A DNA stretch of 64,000 nucleotides, taken from an uncultured Alistipes sp. Lineage in GTDB: Bacteria > Bacteroidota > Bacteroidia > Bacteroidales > Rikenellaceae. Location of the stretch: positions 62,001-126,000 of the forward strand of contig CALUIK010000002.1 of the NCBI GenBank assembly GCA_944320685.1, given 5' to 3'. A program made the translations under genes and the position numbers. Positions 47,835-56,092 of the stretch are shown here, piece after piece. Every line of letters starts with the position of its first letter. Position 1 is the first letter of the stretch. The notes under the pieces were generated by a model. That model made no database searches. It worked only from the letters and a program-made list of their open reading frames with translations, and had not been told where the DNA came from.

Positions 47835-47924
47835 CTACTTTTTCTTATGACGGTTCTTGCGAAGACGCTTTTTGCGCTTGTGCGTAGCCATCTTGTGACG
47901 CTTGTGCTTCTTTCCGTTTGGCAT
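47835..47924 (-). CDS. 29-residue Lys/Arg-rich small peptide (probable small ribosomal protein)
   Basis: An ATG at 47924 opens a 29-codon frame ending TAG at 47835. The product starts MPNGKKHKRHKMATHKRKKRL and ends KNRHKKK, with 19 of 29 residues basic (Lys, Arg or His). Near-identical short basic proteins are known to me beside rng and HU in Bacteroides. They resemble small ribosomal proteins that fill rRNA clefts; the exact ribosomal name is uncertain. It lies 40 bases after HU on the same strand, so it is probably read from the HU promoter. Frame, clean stop and composition support it as real. Confidence 0.8.
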   Translation of the reverse strand: MPNGKKHKRHKMATHKRKKRLRKNRHKKK

Positions 47925-47964
47925 AGTTTTATAATGATTTAATGGAATTAGTCTCTTCAGCGGA

Positions 47965-48237
47965 TTACTTTACCTTTGCCACGAAACTCTTAGAGGGCTT
48001 GAAAGCAGGAATATTGTGCTCTGGGATGGTGATGGTCGTATTCTTCGAAATATTGCGGGCCACTTTCTGTGCGCGCTTCTTGATGATGAAACTTCCGAAA
48101 CCGCGGAGATAGACGTTGTTGTTTTCGATCAGAGAATTTCTTACGTTCTCCATGAACGCCTCGACAATGGTCTGAACCAATACCTTCTCTACGCCGGTGC
48201 TTTTGGCAATTTCATTTACGATATCAGCCTTAGTCAT
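47965..48237 (-). CDS. HU family DNA-binding protein
   Basis: Nucleoid protein of 90 residues, the length of HU. It has the N-terminal helices MTKADIVNEIAKSTGV and VLVQTIVEAFMENV, the RGFGSFIIKKRAQKVARN beta arm that grips the minor groove, and PAFKPSKSFVAKVK at the end. It has a perfect promoter and probably heads a short transcript with the 29-residue peptide. Confidence 0.95.
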   Translation of the reverse strand: MTKADIVNEIAKSTGVEKVLVQTIVEAFMENVRNSLIENNNVYLRGFGSFIIKKRAQKVARNISKNTTITIPEHNIPAFKPSKSFVAKVK

Positions 48238-48282
48238 AGCAATTAGTTATTTGTAATTTAACATTTGGTTACTTTGTGTCTG

Positions 48283-48313
48283 CAAATGTACTACATTTTT
48301 AATGATAATCAAA
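48283..48313 (-). promoter_or_regulatory. Promoter of HU (TTTG-N19-TACATTTG)
   Basis: On the minus strand TTTG (48313-48310) and TACATTTG (48290-48283) with a 19-base spacer, 46 bases upstream of the HU start codon. An ideal Bacteroidetes promoter. Confidence 0.88.
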
Positions 48314-48391
48314 TTAATGTAAAGGTTTTTTTTCGTAAAGCGATTCACATGCACGATCGGAACAAAAACCTTGCAAAAACCTGCCGCGGCA

Positions 48392-48811
48392 TTACGGCAT
48401 TTGGTTGAAAGCTGCGGCCAGACCTTCGACGGCGTTGTCCAGTCCGCCCTGTATTTTGCCGCCTATCATGATGCGCAACATCATGTTCAGGTCGGCGTGC
48501 AGCACGAGGCGTATGCGGGTATCGCCGCTCGTGACTTCATGCAGCTGTATCCAGAATGCGAAGTCTACGGGCAGGCCGCCCTCGCCGTCGCCCGTGATCT
48601 TCACGTGGCGGTTTTCGGCGCGTTCCGCTATGCGAAGTTTCAATGTGAAACCTTTTACCTTGAACGAGCATGTGTCTTCCGTTGCCGACCACTCCTCGAC
48701 CTTGTCCTGCAGGGCGGGGGTGAGCATGTCGAAACGGCTGATGAAGGGATATATCAGGGCTGCGGATTTGAAGATCTGCTGTTGCTTCGATTCGTACTTT
48801 TCGAGTGCCAT
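48392..48811 (-). CDS. SRPBCC-like (START/polyketide cyclase fold) small protein
   Basis: Product of 139 residues, soluble, with alternating strands and a long C-terminal amphipathic helix (NMMLRIMIGGKIQGGLDNAVEGLAAAF) as in SRPBCC folds. Segments VEEWSATEDTCSFKVKG and FAFWIQLHEV fit the antiparallel sheet. This family is common in Bacteroidetes and binds hydrophobic ligands; its ligand is unknown. It has its own -7 box at 48849-48856. Confidence 0.75.
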   Translation of the reverse strand: MALEKYESKQQQIFKSAALIYPFISRFDMLTPALQDKVEEWSATEDTCSFKVKGFTLKLRIAERAENRHVKITGDGEGGLPVDFAFWIQLHEVTSGDTRIRLVLHADLNMMLRIMIGGKIQGGLDNAVEGLAAAFNQMP

Positions 48812-48848
48812 TGTTGTGTAAATTGTCTAATAGTCTAATTATAGGCCG

Positions 48849-48856
48849 CAAAGATA
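48849..48856 (-). promoter_or_regulatory. -7 box (TATCTTTG) for the SRPBCC gene
   Basis: CAAAGATA on the plus strand; TATCTTTG on the minus strand, 38 bases before the start codon, in an AT-rich stretch. No good -33 TTG. Confidence 0.6.
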
Positions 48857-49044
48857 TACAAAATTGCCTAATCTGGTTTCATGCCGGCGATGATACTTCG
48901 TTTTTTTTGCACGGCGGTATCGCTCAACCGCCGGACAGCGGTTATGGCAGCCTGTCGTACCTGTGCCGCAGGTGGCCGGCCGGTGTCGCGGGTGTGGGGT
49001 GCGGCGGTAACGTTCAGGCGTGCCGTAGGGCATACAAACAACAA

Positions 49045-49070
49045 GGCGGAATCAGGTGTGTGGTTCCGCC
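49045..49070 (-). terminator. Weak terminator after the tandem GH92 genes
   Basis: GGCGGAA-N12-TTCCGCC, 24 bases beyond the stop of the first GH92 gene. On the minus strand it is followed by TTGTTGTTTG, a loose T-rich tail. The rest of the 283-base gap to the SRPBCC gene shows nothing else I can identify. Confidence 0.6.
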
Positions 49071-49094
49071 TCGATGTTGAGTGCGCCCCTATAC

Positions 49095-51338
49095 TTATTT
49101 CGCGCTCACGGGGCGTGATGCAGGCGATGTGCCGAACTCCTTGTTCGGAACGGACCCCATGACGAAATGCAGTTCGCCTCCGGCCATGATGTCCTCGTAT
49201 GTTATGTACGACTTGTCGTACGGCTTCCCGTTGAGGGTCGCCGACTGTATGTATATGTTCGTGTCGCTGTTGCCCTCGGCCGTGACGGTGAAAGTGCGTC
49301 CGTTTTCCAGTTTCACGCTCAGGCGCGGGAAGAGCGGCGACCCGAATACGAATACGCCGTTCGATGGGTTCACCTGATAGAATCCCATGGCCGACATGAT
49401 GTACCATGCCGACATTTGGCCGCAATCCTCGTTGCCGATGATGCCGTCCGGTTGGTCGGTATAGAATTCGCGGCTGATGTATCGTACCTTTTCGGCCGTT
49501 TTCCACTGTTGGCCCGCATAGGGGTAGAGATATGCCACATGGTGGCTCGGCTCGTTGCCGTGGGCGTATTGTCCTATCAGCCCGCTGATGTCGCTCGACG
49601 CTCCGGCGCCCATGTCGCCCTCGACCGTGAAGAGCGAGTCGAGCTTGGTGACGAAGGCTTCGTCGCCGCCCATCAGGCCGATGAGCCCTTCGGGGTGCTG
49701 CGGTACGAAGAAGGTGTATTGCCAGCCCGTGCCCTCGGTGAAGTCTCCGACGCTGTGTACCGACTTGAACGGATCGTAGGGCGTACGCCACGAACCGTCG
49801 TCCATCTTGGGACGTATGTAGTTGAGCGTGCGGTCGAAATACTGTTCGTAGGCGTGGCCGCGGCGCATGTACTCCCCGTATATGTCGTTGCGTCCCATCT
49901 GTTTTGCCATAAGGGCCGTCCCCCAGTCGTCGGCCGCGTATTCGAGCGCTATCGAGGTCGCTTCGTGCACCTTGTCGCAGGGGATGTATCCCTTCTCCAG
50001 CAGGTATGGCACGCCGTTCTGGCGCGGGTTGGTCGCCGTCGTCACCATTGCCTGAAGAGCCTTCTCGGCATCATAGCCCCGGATGCCCTTGATGTAGGCG
50101 TCGGCGATTATGGGTACCGAGCTGTAGCCGGGCATACAGTTGGTCTCACCGCCCACGAGCGTCCATATTGGGAGTTTGCCCTGCTCGTCGTAGATACTGA
50201 GGAACGAGCGTACGATATTGTCCACCATCGACGGCGACAGGATTGTCAACAGCGGGTTGAGCGTGCGGTAGGTATCCCAAAGCGAGAAGCACGAGTAGTT
50301 GGTCCAGCCGTCGGCCGTGCGCACCTTGTCGTCTATGCCTCGGTATTCGCCGTTTACGTCGCAGTAGATCGTGGGGGCGATCATGGCGTGGTACATGGCT
50401 GTGTAGAATATCTTTTCCGTCCGCGGGTCGCCTCCCTCGACCTTGATTCTCGCCAGCCGGCCGTTCCACTTTTTTGCGGCCCCGGCCTCGACCTTGTCGA
50501 AACGGAATCCGTCGGTTTCGGCATCCATGTTCATGCGGGCATTATGGCAGCTGACGGACGATATCGCTACGCGCAGTGCCACCTCGGTCGGGTCGCCTTC
50601 AAACGTGGCTACGCCCTTGACGCCGCATCCCGTGAGGCTCTCGCCGCTGCCCGAGGCGGGTGTGTCGCCCTCGAAGAGGGCCAGCGACGCGATGGGCTGT
50701 TCGCTGCGTATGCAGAAGTATACCTTGTGTTGCGGGCTCCAGCCGTGCGAGAAACGGTATCCCTCTATGGTATGGGCGTCGGTCTTTGTCAGACATGTCT
50801 CGTATGCCGAGTCGCCGTTGCCCTCCTGAAGGTTTATCAGTAGGCGGGGCGTCTCGCCTGCAGGGTATGTGTAGCGGTGGAGGGCCACGCGTTCGGTCGC
50901 CGTGAGTTCCACCCGAACGCCGTTGTCCATCGTCAGGGCGTAGTACCCCGGGCGAACCGTCTCGTTGTCGTGCGAGTAGTACGACGAGCACGAACCCGAT
51001 ATGTCACCCTGTTCGCCGCGGCCCGTGCGCACTTCTCCCGTATACGGCATGAGGAGGATGTCGCCGAGGTCGGCGCATCCCGTACCGCTCAGGTGGGTGT
51101 GGGTGAAGCCTATGACTATGCTGTCGGAGTAGTGGTATCCCGAACACCAGTCCCAACCCTTGTGTATGTTCTGCGGGCCGGCCTGTATCATGCCGTTGGG
51201 GACGTTGGCTCCGACGAAGACATGTCCGTGGCCTCCCGACCCGATGTACGGATCGACCTTGACCGTGTAGTCGGTGCCGCTGCAGGCGGCGACGGTTATG
51301 GCCGCAAGTGCGGCGCATGTCGACGCGAATGGATGCAT
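49095..51338 (-). CDS. GH92 alpha-mannosidase, lipoprotein form
   Basis: Calcium-dependent exo-alpha-mannosidase of family GH92, which trims mannose from host N-glycans or yeast mannan. The 747-residue protein carries a lipoprotein signal (VAACS, C19), so it is membrane-tethered. GH92 motifs: YIGSGGHGHVFVGANVPNG at the N-terminal sandwich, HTHLSGTGCADLGD, FTEGTGWQYTFFVPQHPEG with the putative acid E near residue 535, and GNEDCGQMSAWY. It is 12 bases downstream of a second GH92 gene and is its paralogue. No SusC/SusD genes are adjacent. Confidence 0.93.
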   Translation of the reverse strand: MHPFASTCAALAAITVAACSGTDYTVKVDPYIGSGGHGHVFVGANVPNGMIQAGPQNIHKGWDWCSGYHYSDSIVIGFTHTHLSGTGCADLGDILLMPYTGEVRTGRGEQGDISGSCSSYYSHDNETVRPGYYALTMDNGVRVELTATERVALHRYTYPAGETPRLLINLQEGNGDSAYETCLTKTDAHTIEGYRFSHGWSPQHKVYFCIRSEQPIASLALFEGDTPASGSGESLTGCGVKGVATFEGDPTEVALRVAISSVSCHNARMNMDAETDGFRFDKVEAGAAKKWNGRLARIKVEGGDPRTEKIFYTAMYHAMIAPTIYCDVNGEYRGIDDKVRTADGWTNYSCFSLWDTYRTLNPLLTILSPSMVDNIVRSFLSIYDEQGKLPIWTLVGGETNCMPGYSSVPIIADAYIKGIRGYDAEKALQAMVTTATNPRQNGVPYLLEKGYIPCDKVHEATSIALEYAADDWGTALMAKQMGRNDIYGEYMRRGHAYEQYFDRTLNYIRPKMDDGSWRTPYDPFKSVHSVGDFTEGTGWQYTFFVPQHPEGLIGLMGGDEAFVTKLDSLFTVEGDMGAGASSDISGLIGQYAHGNEPSHHVAYLYPYAGQQWKTAEKVRYISREFYTDQPDGIIGNEDCGQMSAWYIMSAMGFYQVNPSNGVFVFGSPLFPRLSVKLENGRTFTVTAEGNSDTNIYIQSATLNGKPYDKSYITYEDIMAGGELHFVMGSVPNKEFGTSPASRPVSAK

Positions 51339-51350
51339 GGCTCGTGCGGT

Positions 51351-53645
51351 TTAATGTTTTTCGTTCGAAAACGAGTACGGGCGGTCGCTCTTGGCGGTGC
51401 CTCGCTTGGTATTGGGCCTGTCGGTCATCTTGACCTCGATCTTGCCGCCGTTCATTATCTGCTCGTGCGTGATGTAGTTCTCGGTATGGCGCTTGCCGTT
51501 GACTGTCATCTGGTCGATGTAGCGGTTGTCGGCGCTGTTGTCGGGGGCGTCGATCTCGAGCGTATTGCCGTTTTCGAGGTGCAGCACAGCCTTCTTGAAC
51601 AGGGGCGCGCCCATGATGTACTGGTCAGTGCCCGGACATACGGGATAGAATCCCAACGCCGAGAATACATACCATGCCGAGGTCTGCCCGTTATCCTCGT
51701 CGCCGCAGTAGCCGTCCGGTGTGGCCGAGTAGAGCCTGTTCATCACCTCGCGCACCCAATACTGGGCCTTCCAAGGCTGGCCGGCATAGTCGTACAGGTA
51801 GATCATGTGCTGTATGGGCTGGTTGCCGTGGGCGTAGTTGCCCATGTTCATTACGGTCATCTCGCGGATCTCGTGTATCGTACCGCCGTAGTAGCTGTCG
51901 TCGTATGCGGGCGGTACGGTGAATACCGAGTCGAGCATGGCGACGAACTCGTCATCGCCGCCCATAAGGTCGATAAGACCCTGCGGGTCGTGGAACACCG
52001 ACCATGTGTAGTGCCAGCTGTTGCCCTCGGTGAAGGCGTCGCCCCACTTGAGCGGTGAGAAGGGCTTCATGAACTCTCCGTCCTTGTTGCGGCCGCGCAT
52101 GAGGCGGGTCTCGGGATCGAATACGTTGCGGTAGTTCATGGCGCGCTTGGCGTAGAGTTCCACTTCGTCCTTGCTGCGGCCGAGGGCCTTGGCCATGCGG
52201 TAGATGCACCAGTCGTCGTAGGCGTATTCGAGCGTGCGGGCCACGTTTTCGTTGATATTCACGTCGTATGGCACGTACCCGAGTTCATTGTAGTACTGGT
52301 ATCCCGTGCGGCCTGTCGAGCCGATGCGGGGATGTACGTTGTTGGCGCCGTGCAACAGCCCCTCGTATAGCGTTTCGGGGTCATTGACCTTTACGCCTTT
52401 CAGGTAGGCGTCGGCAAGCACCGAAGCCGAATTGTTGCCTATCATGCAGCCGCGGTGTCCCGGACTGGCCCACTCGGGGAAGAAGCCGCTCTCGCGGTAT
52501 ACGTTCAGCAGGCCCTCCTGCATCTTGAGGTTTTCCGACGGGTAGAGTACGTTGAGCAGCGGGAAGAGGCAGCGGAACGTATCCCAGAAGCCCGTCCCCG
52601 TATAGTAGTAACCCTTCTCGACGGTGCCCTTCTCGGGACTGTAATGGAGAATCTCTCCCGTGTCGCTTATCTCGTAGAACTTGTGCGGGAAGAGTGTCGA
52701 ACGGTAGAGGCACGAGTAGAAGGTGCGTGTCTGGTCGAGGTCGCCGCCGCTGACCTCTATGCGTCCCAGCACCTCGTTCCACGCCTTGCGGCCTTTCTCG
52801 GCTACCTGCTCTAACGTATCCTCGCCCAGCTCCTCGAGGTTAGTGAGCGCCTGCTCGGGGCTTATGAACGATGACGCCACGCGGGCGTGTACCTTCTCGC
52901 CCTTGTGTGTGGCGAAGCCTATTATTGCGCCGGCGTGGCCGCATTGCTGCTTGGACTGGCCTTCGTGAATCTCTCCGTCGGCGACGGTGGCCGTGTATTC
53001 GAACGGCTTGTCGAATTCGATGACGAAGTAATTTTTGAAATCGCGGGGTACGCCGCCGCTGTTGCGGGTCGTATATCCCGTGATACGGTTGTTGGCCTTG
53101 TCGATCTCTACGGCCGAGCCGTGGTCGAAGGCGTCTATCACAACATACGAGTTATCCGAGTCGGGGAAGGTGAAACGGAAGATTGCCGCGCGGTCGGTGG
53201 GGGCGAACTCTGTCACCACGTCATGCTCGGCCAGATATACTTTGTAATAGTAGGCCTTGGCAACTTCGCCCTTGTGCGAGAACCAGCTGGCGCGTTTGTT
53301 CTGATCGAAGACGGGAGCCCCGACAACGGGCATTATCGAAAACTGTCCGAAGTCGTTGATCCACGGGCTGGGCTGGTGCGTCTGCTTGAAGCCTCGGATC
53401 TTGTTGTCGGTGTATACGTACTGCCAGCCGTTGCCCATTTCGCCTGTCTGCGGCGTCCAGAAGTTCATGCCCCACGGGCGGGCGATGGCGGGGTAGGTGT
53501 TGCCTGTAGAGAGTTCGAATGTCGAGAGCGTGCCGACCAGTGGGTTCACGTAGTCTACAGGCGAGAAGTCGCCTTGCTGCGCGGCTGTGGGCGTCGATGC
53601 CAGAACAAGAGCGCATGCGAGTGCTGAAATTGTTTTCTTGAGCAT
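51351..53645 (-). CDS. GH92 alpha-mannosidase, signal peptidase I form
   Basis: Second GH92 enzyme, 764 residues, with a cleavable signal peptide (MLKKTISALACALVLASTPTA) and no lipobox, so periplasmic or secreted. An upstream in-frame start at 53684 exists, but 53645 gives a clean signal peptide and lies 37 bases downstream of a good promoter. Motifs: DYVNPLVGT, TGFWDTFRC, FTEGNSWHYTWSVFHDPQG (acid E near residue 540) and GDEDNGQTSAWYVFSALGFYP. Residues around the active site differ from its neighbour (QYTFFVPQ versus HYTWSVFHD), which suggests different linkage specificity. Confidence 0.93.
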   Translation of the reverse strand: MLKKTISALACALVLASTPTAAQQGDFSPVDYVNPLVGTLSTFELSTGNTYPAIARPWGMNFWTPQTGEMGNGWQYVYTDNKIRGFKQTHQPSPWINDFGQFSIMPVVGAPVFDQNKRASWFSHKGEVAKAYYYKVYLAEHDVVTEFAPTDRAAIFRFTFPDSDNSYVVIDAFDHGSAVEIDKANNRITGYTTRNSGGVPRDFKNYFVIEFDKPFEYTATVADGEIHEGQSKQQCGHAGAIIGFATHKGEKVHARVASSFISPEQALTNLEELGEDTLEQVAEKGRKAWNEVLGRIEVSGGDLDQTRTFYSCLYRSTLFPHKFYEISDTGEILHYSPEKGTVEKGYYYTGTGFWDTFRCLFPLLNVLYPSENLKMQEGLLNVYRESGFFPEWASPGHRGCMIGNNSASVLADAYLKGVKVNDPETLYEGLLHGANNVHPRIGSTGRTGYQYYNELGYVPYDVNINENVARTLEYAYDDWCIYRMAKALGRSKDEVELYAKRAMNYRNVFDPETRLMRGRNKDGEFMKPFSPLKWGDAFTEGNSWHYTWSVFHDPQGLIDLMGGDDEFVAMLDSVFTVPPAYDDSYYGGTIHEIREMTVMNMGNYAHGNQPIQHMIYLYDYAGQPWKAQYWVREVMNRLYSATPDGYCGDEDNGQTSAWYVFSALGFYPVCPGTDQYIMGAPLFKKAVLHLENGNTLEIDAPDNSADNRYIDQMTVNGKRHTENYITHEQIMNGGKIEVKMTDRPNTKRGTAKSDRPYSFSNEKH

Positions 53646-53681
53646 ATTCTGATTAGTGGTTTTATAGTCTGTTCCGAGCCT

Positions 53682-53712
53682 CAAAATTATGAAAAATTTG
53701 TATGACGGTCAA
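53682..53712 (-). promoter_or_regulatory. Promoter of the tandem GH92 genes (TTG-N20-TAATTTTG)
   Basis: On the minus strand TTG (53712-53710) and TAATTTTG (53689-53682) are exactly 20 bases apart. It lies 37 bases before the ATG at 53645 and just downstream of the terminator of the M23 gene. Confidence 0.87.
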
Positions 53713-53734
53713 TCTTTTTGTCTATGTGCGGTTT

Positions 53735-53775
53735 AAAAAATGTGGCACTACCGCGTCATATGGCGCGGTAGTGCC
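53735..53775 (-). terminator. Terminator after the M23 peptidase gene
   Basis: GGCACTACCGCG-N8-CGCGGTAGTGCC is a perfect 12-bp stem; on the minus strand it is followed by a run of six T's (AAAAAA at 53735-53740). It separates the lptB-to-M23 operon from the GH92 promoter. Confidence 0.93.
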
Positions 53776-53819
53776 GGCACGATGGCTTCAAGGAGTGAGC
53801 CTGACCCCTCCTCGCATAA

Positions 53820-55589
53820 TTATTTTATGACGTATCCACGCCATACGGCTTTGTTGCCGCAGTTGTCGGTCAGGGTCAGGCTCACTTCGTGCTTTATACC
53901 TCCCGTGATGCCTTCGGCATCGAGGTCTATCGTGGCGCGGGCGTGTTTGGGCGAGTAGTCGACGGCTGCCCATCGTCCGTCGACCGTGGCCGAGTAACTG
54001 CCTATACCCGAGAAGTTGTCGGCAATGCGGAACGAGATCGTGCGCCGTGTGCGGAAGTCCTCGCCATCCTTGAATGCGGGCCGTATGGTGGGCGGTACGG
54101 CGTCGGCCGCAAGGCAGTAGGTGCCGAGCGTCGAGGTCTGTGCCGTAAGCGAGCCTTCGGCATATTTGCCTCCGACGTACGAGAGCGAGCCGTCGGATGC
54201 TACCGAGGCCATCGCCGCATGGCGTTGCTGGGCCTTGTCGACGGGGACGGTGAATGTCATGGATATGCTTTTATGCAGCGGTATGCTCTTGTCGAGTACC
54301 CGGTACGCTGGTGAAAGCACCTCGACGGTAGTGTCGGCATGGGGGCGTACATCCGCACGTTCTATGTCCGATACGACCGACTCGTAGAGGGAGCCGCGCG
54401 GGAGTGTTACGCTGAATATGCTGTCGACGCGGGCCGTGAAATCGCTGCCGCGGCGTATGATTCTGCTGTTTGGGTCGATGTGTCCTTTGAAGCATTCGCT
54501 TTCGGGTTTGCCCTCTATCTCGAATGACAGGGTCGATACGTTGCCGCAGTCGTCGGCCGCCTCCACCGAGACGGTGCGGCGTTCGCCTTCGGCTGCCGAG
54601 ACGAGGCCGCGGCCTTCGATGACGGTGTAGAAGTAGCTCGTACCACCTTCGAGATGGGTCATGCGTATGGCCTCGTTGCGCGAGGAGCGCTGGATGGGAT
54701 AGTATGATACCGAGTTGCAGTAGCGCGAGAAGTCGAACGGAAAGCCGTCGTTGCGGTATTCGAATATGGGGCGGCCGTCGAGCCGCTCGGTGACACGGTA
54801 TATGCCGTAGGTGTTGGCGCAGTCGTTCTTGCGGTCCGATACCTCGATTATGAAATAACCGCGGCGGCCGACCTTCACGGGAGCGGCCTGCGTGAGCGTA
54901 TATACGGATTCCTCACCCGCTTCCGGGCTCTTTTGCAGGGCGTATGTGCGCAGGGCGCTGTGTACGGGTATGCTGCGCACGGTATCTACCTCCACGTAGT
55001 GCAGTTTCATCATTAGCGGGGCGATGTCGTCCTTGGGCTTGAGGATGCGTTGCTGTATGACGTTCAGTGTCTTCTGCGTGCGCGAGTCCCGTATCTCGAA
55101 ATGCAGGTGCGGGCCTCCCGACGACCCCGTATCGCCCGAGCGTGCAATCTCTTGGCCGCGTTTGACGGTGAACATCCCCGCCTTGCAGTAAAGGTCGACG
55201 CGGTTCTTGCGCTGGCTGTGGCGCTGCTGCCATACGTAGTCGGCTATATCCTTGCGGAAGCTGGACAGGTGGCCGTATACCGTGGTTGTGCCGTTGGAAT
55301 GGGTTACATACAGTGCCAGACCGTATCCCCACGGTGACATGAAAATGCGCGACACATATCCGTCGGCCGCCGCGACCACGGGCTTGCCTTCCACGCCGTC
55401 GGTCTTGATGTCGGTGCCCGAATGGAAATGATTGGGGCGCATCTCGCCGAAATTGGCCGAGTAGTAGCCCGCCACATCGCGCAGCGGGAAGTCGTAATAT
55501 GCCGTGTCGAGGCGCTGTGCCGCGCTCCCGACGACGAATCCGACGGCCGCTGCGGCCGTCAGAACAAAGTGAAAGTATTTTCTTCGCAT
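53820..55589 (-). CDS. Exported M23 family metallopeptidase, intact zinc site
   Basis: Peptidoglycan endopeptidase of LytM type: 589 residues with a signal peptide (about 1-24, ending SAAQ). The M23 domain comes first, with ligands H56 and D60 (HSGTD), H107 in YGHLS and H163 in HLHFE all present. After residue 190 come several beta-sandwich-like regions with no catalytic motif, unlike classic M23 proteins that keep the peptidase last. The frame is open to 55970 but the extra N-terminus overlaps recX and is arginine-rich; the start at 55589, 31 bases inside recX, fits a signal peptide. Confidence 0.9.
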   Translation of the reverse strand: MRRKYFHFVLTAAAAVGFVVGSAAQRLDTAYYDFPLRDVAGYYSANFGEMRPNHFHSGTDIKTDGVEGKPVVAAADGYVSRIFMSPWGYGLALYVTHSNGTTTVYGHLSSFRKDIADYVWQQRHSQRKNRVDLYCKAGMFTVKRGQEIARSGDTGSSGGPHLHFEIRDSRTQKTLNVIQQRILKPKDDIAPLMMKLHYVEVDTVRSIPVHSALRTYALQKSPEAGEESVYTLTQAAPVKVGRRGYFIIEVSDRKNDCANTYGIYRVTERLDGRPIFEYRNDGFPFDFSRYCNSVSYYPIQRSSRNEAIRMTHLEGGTSYFYTVIEGRGLVSAAEGERRTVSVEAADDCGNVSTLSFEIEGKPESECFKGHIDPNSRIIRRGSDFTARVDSIFSVTLPRGSLYESVVSDIERADVRPHADTTVEVLSPAYRVLDKSIPLHKSISMTFTVPVDKAQQRHAAMASVASDGSLSYVGGKYAEGSLTAQTSTLGTYCLAADAVPPTIRPAFKDGEDFRTRRTISFRIADNFSGIGSYSATVDGRWAAVDYSPKHARATIDLDAEGITGGIKHEVSLTLTDNCGNKAVWRGYVIK

Positions 55590-56092
55590 GTATCGTTTGA
55601 TATATTCCGCATTATGCGGCCGACGCATTCGCCGACCTCCTCCATGCCGTAGCCGAGCGACAGTCCGTACCGCATGAGTTTCGCGCGCAACTGGTACGGT
55701 GTGTCGTATTTCGTCGTGAGGGCCTTTCGTTCGAGCCGTTCGGCGAGCCGTCCGGCCGTGTCGCTGCTCCCAAACAGTTTCATGGCCTCTTCGGCCGTAG
55801 CCTCCGTTATACCTTTGCGCCGCAGTGCCGCGCGTATCTTGTACCCGCCCCATGCGCTGAGGTTCAGTTTCTCGCGCACGAAAGCCTCGGCATAGCGCCT
55901 GTCGTCGATGAACTTTTCGCGTATAAGGCGCTGCAGCACCTCTTCGCGCTCCTGCAAGGGCACCTGCCACGCGGCCATGAGGCGCATGGCGTCACCCGAC
56001 GAGCGTTCGGCCCGTGCGCATAGCCGCATGAGCGATTCCAAGGCCTGTTGCGCCGTCTTGGCGCGTTTTATCTTCTTTTCTGTCTGCTGCAT
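55559..56092 (-). CDS. recX: Regulatory protein RecX
   Basis: Modulator that binds RecA filaments and blocks their growth. The 177-residue protein consists of three-helix repeats typical of RecX: DDRRYAEAFVREKLNLSAWGGYKIRAALRRKGI and YQLRAKLMRYGLSLGY. Length is normal. Its start overlaps prmC by 25 bases and its end overlaps the M23 gene by 31 bases, so the three are tightly packed. Confidence 0.9.
   Translation of the reverse strand: MQQTEKKIKRAKTAQQALESLMRLCARAERSSGDAMRLMAAWQVPLQEREEVLQRLIREKFIDDRRYAEAFVREKLNLSAWGGYKIRAALRRKGITEATAEEAMKLFGSSDTAGRLAERLERKALTTKYDTPYQLRAKLMRYGLSLGYGMEEVGECVGRIMRNISNDTCEENTFTLF

Noticed and set aside
49167..50843. A 558-codon plus-strand frame opposite the GH92 gene
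   Set aside because: Pure shadow of the minus-strand enzyme; no start context and no recognised domain.
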